This document shows positions 1 through 7,596 of a stretch of DNA of 55,395 nt, piece after piece (position 1 is the stretch's first letter; every line of letters begins with the position of its first letter). Made by a program: the position numbers and the translations under genes. The notes beneath the pieces were generated by a model that was not told the DNA's origin, searched no databases, and saw only the letters and a list, made by a program, of their open reading frames with translations. Origin of the DNA: Venenivibrio stagnispumantis (lineage in GTDB: Bacteria; Aquificota; Aquificia; Aquificales; Hydrogenothermaceae); NCBI RefSeq assembly GCF_900182795.1, contig NZ_FXTX01000009.1:1-55395 (forward strand), written 5' to 3'.

Positions 1-511
1 TATGGAACAGTAGCCAGATGGACATATGAAGTTGGCAAATTTTTAGATAAGCATTTACAGGAAAAATGGAAAAAATTAGCTAATAGGATAGATATGGATG
101 AAATATCAATAGATGAGATGAGAACGTATATAAACAAAAATACAGAAGAAAATTCAGTATGGATATGGACAGCTTGTGTTAAGAAAGGTAATGAAAAATA
201 TTATTTATATGAAATTGGAGATAGGGAAGAAAAAACTTTTTTAAAATCTATTGGCTAAATTACCATTGGCAAAAGAATATCATACAGACGGATACCGTAT
301 ATATAAATCTTGGTTAAATAGGAAACAGCATAAGATAAGTAAATTCGGGAAGACAAACAGGAATGAAGGGTTGCATTCAAGATTAAGAGATAGATTAAAA
401 AGACTACAAAGGAAAACAAAAGAGTATAGTAAAAACATTAATGCATTGAGATATGCATTAGCTATTGTTTTTAGCCTTACTAATATTCCAACTGATTTTA
501 GCCACCTTTAG
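1..511 (+). pseudogene. IS1-family transposase (InsB part), frameshifted
   Basis: Bases 1-258 read in one frame through the conserved DEM (first catalytic Asp) and a VWIWTA block and then stop. From about 248 to 511 the protein continues in the next frame with HTDGY (second Asp) and NEGLHS (catalytic Glu). Alignment with the intact copy at 539-1223 shows one extra base at the T6A4 run at 237-247. This break lies inside the DDE core, not at the usual InsA/InsB junction, so it is more likely inactivating than programmed. The N-terminal InsA part is outside the window. Confidence 0.8.
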
Positions 512-522
512 ATAGGACTACC
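1..522 (+). mobile_element. IS1-family insertion sequence, 3' part, cut by window start
   Basis: The first 511 bases encode the DDE half of an IS1-type transposase and the element runs off the left edge. Its right tip is placed at about 522, because the reverse complement from there begins GGTAGT, as does the left end of the neighbouring element at 530, and a TAAAG block follows in both. The second element lies immediately beyond this tip in the opposite orientation, so the two are arranged head to head at their transposase 3' ends. The exact right end is inferred from this short similarity only. Confidence 0.75.
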
Positions 523-529
523 AACTTTT
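522..529. repeat. Target site duplication, left copy
   Basis: The 8-mer CAACTTTT directly precedes the left end of the second IS element and is repeated exactly at 1264-1271, just beyond its right end. It can be read as 9 bp (521-529 and 1263-1271) if the shared C is counted. IS1 elements typically duplicate 8-10 bp. Confidence 0.85.
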
Positions 530-553
530 GGTAGTTAGTTAAAGAGTAGATAA
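530..553. repeat. IS1-family terminal inverted repeat, left
   Basis: Begins GGTAGTTAGTTAAAGAG. It matches the reverse complement of 1263-1240 at 19 of 24 positions and contains the stop codon of the InsB frame (539-541). Confidence 0.85.
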
Positions 554-1223
554 TAAATTCCATCTAACAAAAACTAAAGCTAAAGCTCTATATAAAGCTC
601 TAATAGATTTAGCATAAGCTTTTGTTTTTCTTTTTAGCATAGCAAGTTTATCTCTTAAAAAGGAATGCAATCCTTCATTCCAATTTGTATATCCGTATTT
701 CTTTACCTTCCTATTATCCAAATTTCCATAAACTTTATATGCGTCTGTATGTATATCTTTAGCTATAGGTATTTGATAGTAAAGTTTCCAAAATGTTTCT
801 TCATCTCGTTTTCCCAATTCAAAAAATTTAAAATCTTTATCAAAAACTGCTGTCCATATCCATATCTCATTTTCCTTCTTACCTACATAAGTCCACATTT
901 CATCTAATCCTGCTTTTTTAAATACTTTGTTCTGAAAGACTTTTTTCCTTCCTTCTATTTTTTTTTATTGCTTTTTCTCCAGCCGCCCGTATCCAACTAC
1001 GAACTGTTTCATAAGGAACTTCTAAAGACCGACTTATTACTGCTATTGGAACACCATCTGTGTATAGTCTTATTGCTGTTTTTTTTAGATTATCGGGATA
1101 ATGCTTTCTTTCTGGGTTCTCTACAAAAATTCTTCCACATTCTTTACATAAATATCTTTGTTTTCCTTGATTTGATTTCCCATTCTTTACTATTTTTTCC
1201 GAATTACAATATACGCACCTCAT
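539..1223 (-). CDS. IS1-family transposase InsAB', made by -1 frameshift
   Basis: The full transposase is predicted from two overlapping frames: the InsA frame (start 1223) slips by -1 at nine consecutive A (958-966) into the InsB frame ending at 539. The trans-frame segment then reads through DEMWTYVG (first catalytic Asp), EIWIWTA, HTDAY (second Asp) and NEGLHS (Glu), the DDE set of IS1 transposases. No stop interrupts the second frame between the A run and the DDE core. Slippage on an A-rich heptamer is the established way IS1 makes its transposase, so this is read as functional rather than broken. The element seems intact and could be mobile. Confidence 0.8.
918..1223 (-). CDS. IS1-family InsA-like zinc-finger/HTH protein
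   Basis: A 101-residue protein starting MRCVYC. It has two CxxC pairs (CVYC near the N terminus, CKEC about 25 residues later) forming a zinc finger, followed by a helix-turn-helix region (LYTDGVPIAVISRSLEV). In IS1, InsA binds the terminal repeats and represses transcription, and its DNA-binding part is also the N terminus of the frameshifted transposase. The frame continues past the A9 slippery run and ends at 918. Confidence 0.8.
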   Translation of the reverse strand: MRCVYCNSEKIVKNGKSNQGKQRYLCKECGRIFVENPERKHYPDNLKKTAIRLYTDGVPIAVISRSLEVPYETVRSWIRAAGEKAIKKNRRKEKSLSEQSI

Positions 1224-1239
1224 ATTATATATTTTACAC

Positions 1240-1263
1240 TAATCAACTCTTAAACTGAATACC
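1240..1263. repeat. IS1-family terminal inverted repeat, right
   Basis: Read on the minus strand from 1263 it begins GGTATTCAGTTTAAGAG, matching the left repeat at 530-553 at 19 of 24 positions. The transposase start codon lies about 17 bases inside it. Confidence 0.85.
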
Positions 1264-1271
1264 CAACTTTT
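1264..1271. repeat. Target site duplication, right copy
   Basis: CAACTTTT, an exact copy of 522-529. It overlaps the stop codon of the gene at 1270-1494, which would read the same without the insertion. Confidence 0.85.
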
Positions 1272-1494
1272 AGTTTCTCATTAATTCTCTCAGCCAGATA
1301 TACTTATCTACAGCTTCAGTTCCTTGGCCTACTACATTCATCCATCCAAGGAAATCAGGTATCCAGTCAAAAACTATATAAGCTACCGTAAATAAGATAT
1401 AGCCAATCCAAAACATCATCCACCATGTAGGAACAGCATCTGTTACATAAGTAATTTTATCAACTGCTCTTGTATTTTCTAAATGTCCTGCCAT
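1270..1494 (-). CDS. Small membrane protein resembling the CcoP/FixP N-terminal domain
   Basis: A 74-residue protein with one strong membrane segment preceded by a PTWW motif (AVPTWWMMFWIGYILFTVAY). This resembles the N-terminal anchor of cbb3-oxidase subunit CcoP/FixP, where PxWW precedes the helix. No haem-binding CxxCH follows. The gene lies 12 bases after the GGDEF-EAL gene on the same strand, and its stop codon sits on the target duplication of the IS element. Any downstream oxidase genes would lie beyond the IS pair, outside the window. The family assignment rests on the motif alone. Confidence 0.45.
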   Translation of the reverse strand: MAGHLENTRAVDKITYVTDAVPTWWMMFWIGYILFTVAYIVFDWIPDFLGWMNVVGQGTEAVDKYIWLRELMRN

Positions 1495-1506
1495 TTTTAA
1501 TAGTTC

Positions 1507-2892
1507 TTATTTCAAAAAATTTTTAAAATCTATTATACTCATAGGTTTTGATAAATAAAAGCCCTGTGCATAATCTATATCCAAAATATTTAATACTGAC
1601 AAAATTTCTTTATTTTCTACAAATTCTGCAACGGTTTTTATACCAAAATCTTTTGAAATTTCTGAGATTGCTTTAACAATAGCTACTGAGCGTTTGTTAT
1701 TTAAAATATCTTTTATCAAAGAACCATCTATTTTTAAAATATTTATATCCAAATTTAAAAGATATCTAAATGAAGCATATCCGGCTCCAAAATCATCAAG
1801 GGCAGAAAATATCCCTTTTTCTTCTAACTTTTTTATAAATTCAGATAAAATTCCAAAATATTCGACAAAAGAGCTTTCTGTAATTTCAATTACCGGTGTT
1901 ATATTGTATTCTTTTTTCATTGTGTGGTAAATATCTATCTCTTTTTTTATAAATCCTGCTTTTTTTTCGGATTTTATCGTTTTATTTATAAAGATAAATT
2001 TATCCTCTAAAATTTTTAAATTGTCTTCATCTATTATTTTTTCAATTATTATATGCTCAAGCTGGTCAATATATCCAAAGTTATTTGCTACATCTATGAA
2101 TTTATAAGCCGGTATAAATTCATTTCCATCTTTAATTCTAAGAAGTATCTCTCCACCGATAAATTTTTTAGATTTTATATCAAAAATTGGCTGGATAAAT
2201 GGATATACATTTTTTGAAATTATAGCTTTATTTAATAAAACTTTTGCTTCCTCTATTCTTCTAAATCTATCGTGAAGCTCTTTGTTAAATACAATAAAAA
2301 TTCCTTTTCCTTTTTGTTTTGCTTCATATAAAGCTTCTTCTGCTCTAAGGATTAAATTTTTTGCATCTAAAGCATCATTTGGATAAATAGAAATTCCTAT
2401 GGATGCAGTAGTTTTAAGATGATTTTTACCTAAATTTAAAGAAAAATTTTCTATTTTTTGTAGTAAAATTTCTGCTGTTTTTATAATTTCTTCATTTTTT
2501 ACATCATAAATGGCTATACAAAATTCATCTCCTCCGGTTCTTCCTAAGATAGAATTAGACCTGTCTATGTTCTCTAAAATATTAATTGCAATCTCTTTTA
2601 AAAATATATCACCTATTTCATGCCCATAAACATCATTTATATATTTAAAATTATCTAAATCAAGTGTCATTACAAATATTTTTTTATCTTTGTTTTCTGA
2701 TTTTGCTTTTTCTATTAACTTTCCAAGTTCTCTCAAAAATCCCTCTTTTGATAAAAGCCCTGTTAAATAATCTATATATTTAATTGTTTCTACTTCTTGT
2801 TTTAAAGAAGAGAAGCTTTTAGCCATATAATCATATCTGGAAGTTATCTCTTTTAATAAATTTTTTAATATTTTCTGGTTAATATTATCCAT
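1507..2892 (-). CDS. GGDEF-EAL cyclic di-GMP signalling protein
   Basis: A 461-residue cytoplasmic protein. A short helical N terminus leads into a GGDEF domain with an intact TGGDEF signature, followed by an EAL domain with EILLR (the EAL position), EITES, DDFGAGY, KIDGSL and a QGF motif near the C terminus. Both synthesis and hydrolysis of cyclic di-GMP therefore look possible. The inhibitory RxxD site upstream of GGDEF reads RSNS, so product inhibition is probably missing. There is no PAS or membrane sensor domain. The FIST sensor gene ends 3 bases upstream, making it the likely signal input partner in the same transcript. Confidence 0.9.
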   Translation of the reverse strand: MDNINQKILKNLLKEITSRYDYMAKSFSSLKQEVETIKYIDYLTGLLSKEGFLRELGKLIEKAKSENKDKKIFVMTLDLDNFKYINDVYGHEIGDIFLKEIAINILENIDRSNSILGRTGGDEFCIAIYDVKNEEIIKTAEILLQKIENFSLNLGKNHLKTTASIGISIYPNDALDAKNLILRAEEALYEAKQKGKGIFIVFNKELHDRFRRIEEAKVLLNKAIISKNVYPFIQPIFDIKSKKFIGGEILLRIKDGNEFIPAYKFIDVANNFGYIDQLEHIIIEKIIDEDNLKILEDKFIFINKTIKSEKKAGFIKKEIDIYHTMKKEYNITPVIEITESSFVEYFGILSEFIKKLEEKGIFSALDDFGAGYASFRYLLNLDINILKIDGSLIKDILNNKRSVAIVKAISEISKDFGIKTVAEFVENKEILSVLNILDIDYAQGFYLSKPMSIIDFKNFLK

Positions 2893-2895
2893 ATC

Positions 2896-4044
2896 TTACT
2901 CTCCAATAGCTACAATTAAGGATGTTTCGTTATATAGCATACCTGCTTTTCCAAATCTATCATGCCCAATTTCGCCGGATGTTAAAAATCCAACAATATC
3001 TATGGTAGGAAAATATTTTTTTAAAATTTTTTGTTCTTCCTGTTCTTTTCCTTCTTTTTTTAATAAATAAATTCTTGCCAAGCAGGAAAAATTAAGCATT
3101 ATATATATTTTTTTATTTTTTATCTCATCTTGAAAATGTTTGATTATTCTTTCAAAACTATTTAAAATATCTTCTGAATCTGCTATTGCAATTCTTATTT
3201 CGCTACCCTCTTCTATATTTCCATAAAATATTAATGCATTTTCTTCTTTATTATATTTAAAAGCAGTTCTATTAACAGAAACATATCCATATTCCTTATT
3301 TAATATAAGAAAAGGGAAGTTCCATAAAGTTTGAGCTGTTGTAAGTGGATCTAAATTTTCAAGATTAATTCCGGTTCCTTGTAGTAATTTTTCTAAAAAA
3401 TAATCTATTTTCATTCCTTCTATTTCATAAACTTTATTATCTTTTGCTTTTGTTATTTTATAAGGAAGTCCAACCGGTATAAATCCAAGTGATATATTTG
3501 AATATATTTTTAAATTTTTCAAGGTTAAGACAACAAATCCATCTTCAATAAATTTTCCGTTATAGATAATTCTTGTTCTAAACTCTTTATCTCTTGAAGA
3601 AGCAATACCACCCCATAAATTTCCTTCTTCCGAAAAACCATGCAAGCTATCCAACACCTTATTTATTGAAACCGGAGATACATTTGCAAAAATAAGGTTT
3701 ACATTCTCTCTATTGTTTAAATAATAATTTTTTAAATTATCTGCTGTTTTTTCTATATTTTCAGTTATATCTTCTTGTAAAAAGATATTATAATTTTCTC
3801 CATAATATCCAAAACCGGAAATGCCATCATAAAATAGATTTTCATTAAACATAACTCCGATAGCAGAAATTGCTATATAATCACCACCATAATACTGCCT
3901 GATACATTTATCAAAATCTTCATCAAGAAATTCATAAGGAACAAAAATAACTAATAATTTTGCATCCGGAAATATAGTTTTATTTAGCTTTAGTAAGCAT
4001 TCTTTCTTATCTATCTTATCAAATCCAAAAGACTTAAATAGCAT
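2896..4044 (-). CDS. FIST domain sensory protein
   Basis: A 382-residue soluble protein that fits FIST_N plus FIST_C domains, including the GGIASSRD segment in the N-terminal half and the C-terminal GEIGHDRFGKAGMLYNETSLIVAIGE-type end that closes FIST_C. FIST proteins are thought to bind small molecules and are often paired with cyclic di-GMP enzymes. That is the case here: the GGDEF-EAL gene follows after 3 bases. The start at 4044 has a GAGGG ribosome site 5-6 bases upstream. The ligand cannot be inferred. Confidence 0.8.
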   Translation of the reverse strand: MLFKSFGFDKIDKKECLLKLNKTIFPDAKLLVIFVPYEFLDEDFDKCIRQYYGGDYIAISAIGVMFNENLFYDGISGFGYYGENYNIFLQEDITENIEKTADNLKNYYLNNRENVNLIFANVSPVSINKVLDSLHGFSEEGNLWGGIASSRDKEFRTRIIYNGKFIEDGFVVLTLKNLKIYSNISLGFIPVGLPYKITKAKDNKVYEIEGMKIDYFLEKLLQGTGINLENLDPLTTAQTLWNFPFLILNKEYGYVSVNRTAFKYNKEENALIFYGNIEEGSEIRIAIADSEDILNSFERIIKHFQDEIKNKKIYIMLNFSCLARIYLLKKEGKEQEEQKILKKYFPTIDIVGFLTSGEIGHDRFGKAGMLYNETSLIVAIGE

Positions 4045-4100
4045 AGCATCCCTCTTGAAGTTGTTATATATTATTATACATATTTTTCTGGAGGTTTAAA

Positions 4101-5186
4101 ATGAAGACTTTAAATCTTAATTATATATATGATAAGGTTTTAAATAAAGAAAGAATATCCGAAGAAGAAGCTTTATATATTTTTGAAAATAGCGATGTTA
4201 TTACCTTAGGTAAAATTGCAAATTATATTAGAAAGCAGAAACATCCTTCAAATATTGTAACTTTTGTTGTTGATAGAAATATTAATTACACAAATATATG
4301 TGTTGCCGGTTGTAAATTTTGTGCTTTTCAAAGAAAGAAAAAAGATAAAGATGCTTATGTTCTGGAATATGATGAGATATTTAGAAAAATACAGGAGCTT
4401 ATAGATTGGGGAGGAACAACTTTATTAATGCAGGGAGGATTAAATCCGGATTTGAGACTTGATTTTTATATAGATTTAATATCATCTATAAAGGAAAAAT
4501 TTCCGAATATTCAGATACATTCTTTATCTGCAACCGAAATTAATTATATAGCCAAACTTGAAAATATGAGTATAAAAGATGTTTTGGTTAAATTAAAAGA
4601 AGCAGGTTTGGATAGTTTACCCGGTGGAGGAGCAGAAATTTTATCAGACGAAGTTAGGGTTTTAATTTCTTCTAATAAAACAAATACAAAAACTTGGCTT
4701 GAAGTTCATAAAACCGCCCATGAGCTTGGTATGAAAAGCACTGCTACAATGATGTTTGGACATATAGAGAAACCAAAACATATAATAGAACATCTATCCA
4801 ATATAAGAAATCTTCAAGATGAAACCGGCGGATTTACTGCTTTTATTCCTTGGACTTTCCAAAAGGGAAATACAATGCTTGATTATCTTGAACCGGCAAC
4901 ATCCACATATTATTTAAAAGTTTTATCTTTAAGCAGAATATTTCTTGACAATTTTGATAATATTCAGGCTTCACATGTAACCCAAACTATGAAAATAGGT
5001 CAGGTAGCCCTTCATTTTGGAGCAAATGACCTTGGAAGTACTATGATAGAGGAAAATGTGGTAGCTTCTACCGGATTTAAGGTATCTTATCCAAAACCGG
5101 AAAAAATGGCAAAATATATAAAAGAAGCCGGATTTATACCTGCCCAAAGAGATACATATTACAAAATTTTAAAAATCTGGGAATAA
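4101..5186 (+). CDS. mqnC: Cyclic dehypoxanthinyl futalosine synthase MqnC
   Basis: A 361-residue radical SAM enzyme of the futalosine menaquinone pathway that closes the ring of dehypoxanthine futalosine. The [4Fe-4S]/SAM cysteines are Cys67, Cys71 and Cys74 (CVAGCKFC). The QGGLNPDL segment and the LPGGGAEIL segment favour MqnC over the related MqnE. A GGAGG ribosome site precedes the ATG. The gene converges on cdsA with a 28-base overlap of coding ends. Other candidates for the same pathway in the window are the UbiA-type gene at 37958 and ubiX at 52208, all unlinked. Confidence 0.9.
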   Translation: MKTLNLNYIYDKVLNKERISEEEALYIFENSDVITLGKIANYIRKQKHPSNIVTFVVDRNINYTNICVAGCKFCAFQRKKKDKDAYVLEYDEIFRKIQELIDWGGTTLLMQGGLNPDLRLDFYIDLISSIKEKFPNIQIHSLSATEINYIAKLENMSIKDVLVKLKEAGLDSLPGGGAEILSDEVRVLISSNKTNTKTWLEVHKTAHELGMKSTATMMFGHIEKPKHIIEHLSNIRNLQDETGGFTAFIPWTFQKGNTMLDYLEPATSTYYLKVLSLSRIFLDNFDNIQASHVTQTMKIGQVALHFGANDLGSTMIEENVVASTGFKVSYPKPEKMAKYIKEAGFIPAQRDTYYKILKIWE

Positions 5187-5932
5187 ATAACAAATATTAC
5201 AGAAGCAAAAATAAGAGAATCTATTCTGTCAAGAATACCACCGTGTCCCGGTATTATGTTTGAAGAATCTTTAACTTCAAACTGTCTTTTTATAAAACTT
5301 TCAAATAAATCCCCAATCTGTAAAAAGATAGCAGATAAAAAAATAGGAATAGAAAGATATAAAACATCAAATTTTAAATAATATGCAAAGATTAAACCAA
5401 ATATAACAGAAGCCACAAAACTACCAATTGCTCCTTCAACCGTCTTCTTAGGAGATATTACCGGAGATAATTTTCTTTTTCCGAAATTCTTCCCTATAAT
5501 ATAAGCAAAAATATCTCCAAACCATACAACAGCAAATAAAACAAAAATAAGATTTTTATCAATTTCTATCAAAATTCCTACGGAAGATATAAAAAAAGTG
5601 GTATATATCAAACCGAAAAAAGAAAAAACTAAGTAATTAATATCATAATATTTTTTTCCTACCCAAAAAGAGTATAAAGTTATCAAAAATAAAGCTAAAT
5701 AAAAACTGACAAAAAGAATAGATAAAGAAGCTAAAAAAGAAGTTATTAAAGAAAAAGGATTAGATATATTGCTGAATTTTTTTTCAAAAATATTATTAAT
5801 TTCCCAAGTTGCCAATACAGATAAAACAGCAATAAATAATTTAATGATATAAACCGGAAGATATATAATACCACCGATAACTATGCCGGCAAGGATAATT
5901 GCAGAGATAGTTCTTATCACAAACTCTTTCAT
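5159..5932 (-). CDS. cdsA: Phosphatidate cytidylyltransferase CdsA
   Basis: A 257-residue integral membrane protein with about eight hydrophobic segments, making CDP-diacylglycerol from phosphatidate and CTP. The C-terminal family signature is clear: FIKRQFEVKDSSN followed by PGHGGILDRIDS. It overlaps the uppS stop by 4 bases (ATGA arrangement), so uppS-cdsA are translationally coupled, a common pairing in bacteria. Its 3' end overlaps mqnC on the other strand. Confidence 0.93.
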   Translation of the reverse strand: MKEFVIRTISAIILAGIVIGGIIYLPVYIIKLFIAVLSVLATWEINNIFEKKFSNISNPFSLITSFLASLSILFVSFYLALFLITLYSFWVGKKYYDINYLVFSFFGLIYTTFFISSVGILIEIDKNLIFVLFAVVWFGDIFAYIIGKNFGKRKLSPVISPKKTVEGAIGSFVASVIFGLIFAYYLKFDVLYLSIPIFLSAIFLQIGDLFESFIKRQFEVKDSSNIIPGHGGILDRIDSLIFASVIFVIYSQIFKIL

Positions 5933-6618
5933 TCTATCACTTTTCCAAATCTTCTTTCTCTACTTTGATAATCATATAAAGCCTTTAAAAATTCTTCTTC
6001 ATCAAAATCAGGCCATAATGTTTCAGTAAAATAAAGCTCTGTGTAAGCAAGTTGCCATAACATAAAGTTAGATATTCTTTTTTCTCCACTTGTTCTAATA
6101 AGTAAATCCGGCTCAGGGATATCCGGCAAATATAGATAATTCTTAAAATCTTCTTCTGTTATCTCTTTTTTCTCTTTTAATATTTTATTAACAGCATCTA
6201 TAATTTCTGCCCTACCACTATAATTAAATGCTATAATCAAAGTTAAATCTTTACCATTTTTTGTTTTAGTTTCTGCTTCTTCCATAGCTAATTTTATATA
6301 ATCAGCAACATCTCTTCTTCCCATAAACAGAAGTTTTATATTGTTTTCTATCAAAAAAGGAATTTCTTTATTTATATATTCAACGAATAAAGACATTATA
6401 GCTTCTACTTCTTCTTTCGGTCTTTGCCAATTTTCAGTAGAAAAAGCAAAAAGAGTCAGATATTTTATTCCTACTTTCTTAGAGAATTTAACTGCTTTTT
6501 CTACTGCATTGATACCTTCTCTATGTCCGAAAACCCTTGGTAATCCTCTTTTTTTAGCCCATCTGCCATTGCCATCCATTATGATGGCAACATGGCTTGG
6601 GATTTTATATAAATTCAT
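5929..6618 (-). CDS. uppS: Undecaprenyl diphosphate synthase UppS
   Basis: A 229-residue cis-prenyltransferase that makes the C55 lipid carrier for peptidoglycan and other envelope polymers. The N-terminal signature HVAIIMDGNGRWAKKRG (catalytic Asp within MDGNGRW), FSTENW, and the C-terminal DLLIRTSGEKRISNF block are all present. It overlaps the upstream CpoB-like gene by 4 bases and cdsA downstream by 4 bases, forming a tight envelope-biogenesis operon. Confidence 0.95.
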   Translation of the reverse strand: MNLYKIPSHVAIIMDGNGRWAKKRGLPRVFGHREGINAVEKAVKFSKKVGIKYLTLFAFSTENWQRPKEEVEAIMSLFVEYINKEIPFLIENNIKLLFMGRRDVADYIKLAMEEAETKTKNGKDLTLIIAFNYSGRAEIIDAVNKILKEKKEITEEDFKNYLYLPDIPEPDLLIRTSGEKRISNFMLWQLAYTELYFTETLWPDFDEEEFLKALYDYQSRERRFGKVIE

Positions 6619-7325
6619 TGTAAAGTCCCTAATTTTTTAGTAGCAAGTCCTGCTTCTTCCGTATTAGGGAACATTTGTATTACTTTATTTAGATATTCTT
6701 TGCCTTTTTCTTTATCGCCTATATTTATATAAGCATATCCAAGTTTTAATAATGCTCCAGGATATTTATTACATTTTTTTATTTCGCCTTTATCACATTT
6801 ATCTATTAAAGCCTGAAATAATTTTATAGAATCCTCATATTTACCTTCTGCAAAAAATGTTTGGGCAGACCAGAATATAGCATTTCCGTATAAATCCGAA
6901 TCAGGATATTTTTTTAAAAATTCATAAAAATACTGTCTTGCACCGGTCAAATCTCCTTTAAAATATAAATCCAATGCATATTGATATAACTCTTTTTCCC
7001 CTTCCGGAATTTTAACTTTTTCTGCTCCTTCTTTTGGAAGTTCTTCAGGTTTTGGTAATTTTTCCTTAGTTTCTACTTGCTCTTGTTTCTTTGAAGATTT
7101 TAATTTTTCTATCTCAATACTATTTTCTGAAACTTTTTGAGATAATTTATCTACCCTTGTGGTTAATGTTTCAATAGCTTCTCTATTATTCTTTGTTTCA
7201 GTTTTTAAAGAAGCTATATCTTCCTTCATCTGAATAATATCCCTTTGTAATGCTACCATCTGGTCTTGATTTGCACAGGAAAATGCAAAAACCGATATTA
7301 AAGCCAAAAATCCTACCTTTTTCAT
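6615..7325 (-). CDS. CpoB/YbgF-like TPR lipoprotein
   Basis: A 236-residue exported protein. The N terminus (MKKVGFLALISVFAFSC) has a lipobox ending in Cys, followed by a long coiled coil (about residues 20-80, rich in K, E, L and N) and a C-terminal TPR region with an AIFWSAQTFFAEGKY repeat and a KLGYAYINIGDKEKG repeat. This is the plan of CpoB/YbgF, which links Tol-Pal to peptidoglycan synthesis at division. No tol or pal gene is seen here. It is coupled to uppS downstream and overlaps the small membrane gene upstream by 4 bases. Confidence 0.75.
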   Translation of the reverse strand: MKKVGFLALISVFAFSCANQDQMVALQRDIIQMKEDIASLKTETKNNREAIETLTTRVDKLSQKVSENSIEIEKLKSSKKQEQVETKEKLPKPEELPKEGAEKVKIPEGEKELYQYALDLYFKGDLTGARQYFYEFLKKYPDSDLYGNAIFWSAQTFFAEGKYEDSIKLFQALIDKCDKGEIKKCNKYPGALLKLGYAYINIGDKEKGKEYLNKVIQMFPNTEEAGLATKKLGTLQ

Positions 7326-7528
7326 CTTTTCCTACCTCCTATTAAAAATAAAAATATAATAACACCGGAAGAAATACCTAAGGATAATATAGTTATTTCG
7401 GCAAAAAATAAAAAAGAGTTATTTAATTTTAACAAAAATCTATCTAATAAAAATGCAATAAAAGGTAAAGCCATTAAGGTTGTCATTAATGTAATAACAA
7501 ATAAAGGATTTTCTAATTTCCCTTTCAT
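7322..7528 (-). CDS. Small two-helix membrane protein of unknown function
   Basis: A 68-residue protein with two predicted membrane helices and a basic tail (GGRKR). I place the start at the ATG at 7528, which has an AGGAT site 7 bases upstream. An in-frame TTG at 7543 would swallow that site. The size and two-helix hairpin are reminiscent of AtpI-type proteins, but no motif supports a name. It overlaps the CpoB-like gene by 4 bases and is the first gene of the uppS-cdsA operon. Confidence 0.55.
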   Translation of the reverse strand: MKGKLENPLFVITLMTTLMALPFIAFLLDRFLLKLNNSFLFFAEITILSLGISSGVIIFLFLIGGRKR

Positions 7529-7596
7529 GATTTTTATCCTCAATTTTTGCGAAATGATAAAATATTTTATAATAAATTTTTTGTGGAGGTTTTTAG

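Larger units (their letters stand above)
530..1263 (-). mobile_element. Complete IS1-family insertion sequence (about 734 bp)
   Basis: The element is delimited by imperfect terminal inverted repeats (19 of 24 positions match between 530-553 and the reverse complement of 1240-1263, both starting GGTA) and flanked by an 8-bp direct repeat, CAACTTTT. It carries an InsA-like zinc-finger/HTH frame and an InsB-like DDE frame joined by a run of nine A. Length, gene plan and duplication size all fit IS1. The stop codon of the transposase lies inside the left repeat. Everything needed for transposition appears present. It is inserted at the very tip of the element at 1-522 and just after the stop codon of the gene at 1270-1494. 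Confidence 0.9.

Noticed and set aside
539-1223. The right-hand IS transposase as a frameshifted pseudogene
   Set aside because: The frame change is at a nine-A run, the normal IS1 slippage position, and both frames are otherwise intact.
1270-1494. Truncation of the CcoP-like gene by the IS
   Set aside because: The stop codon lies at the gene side of the target duplication and would be the same in the uninterrupted sequence.
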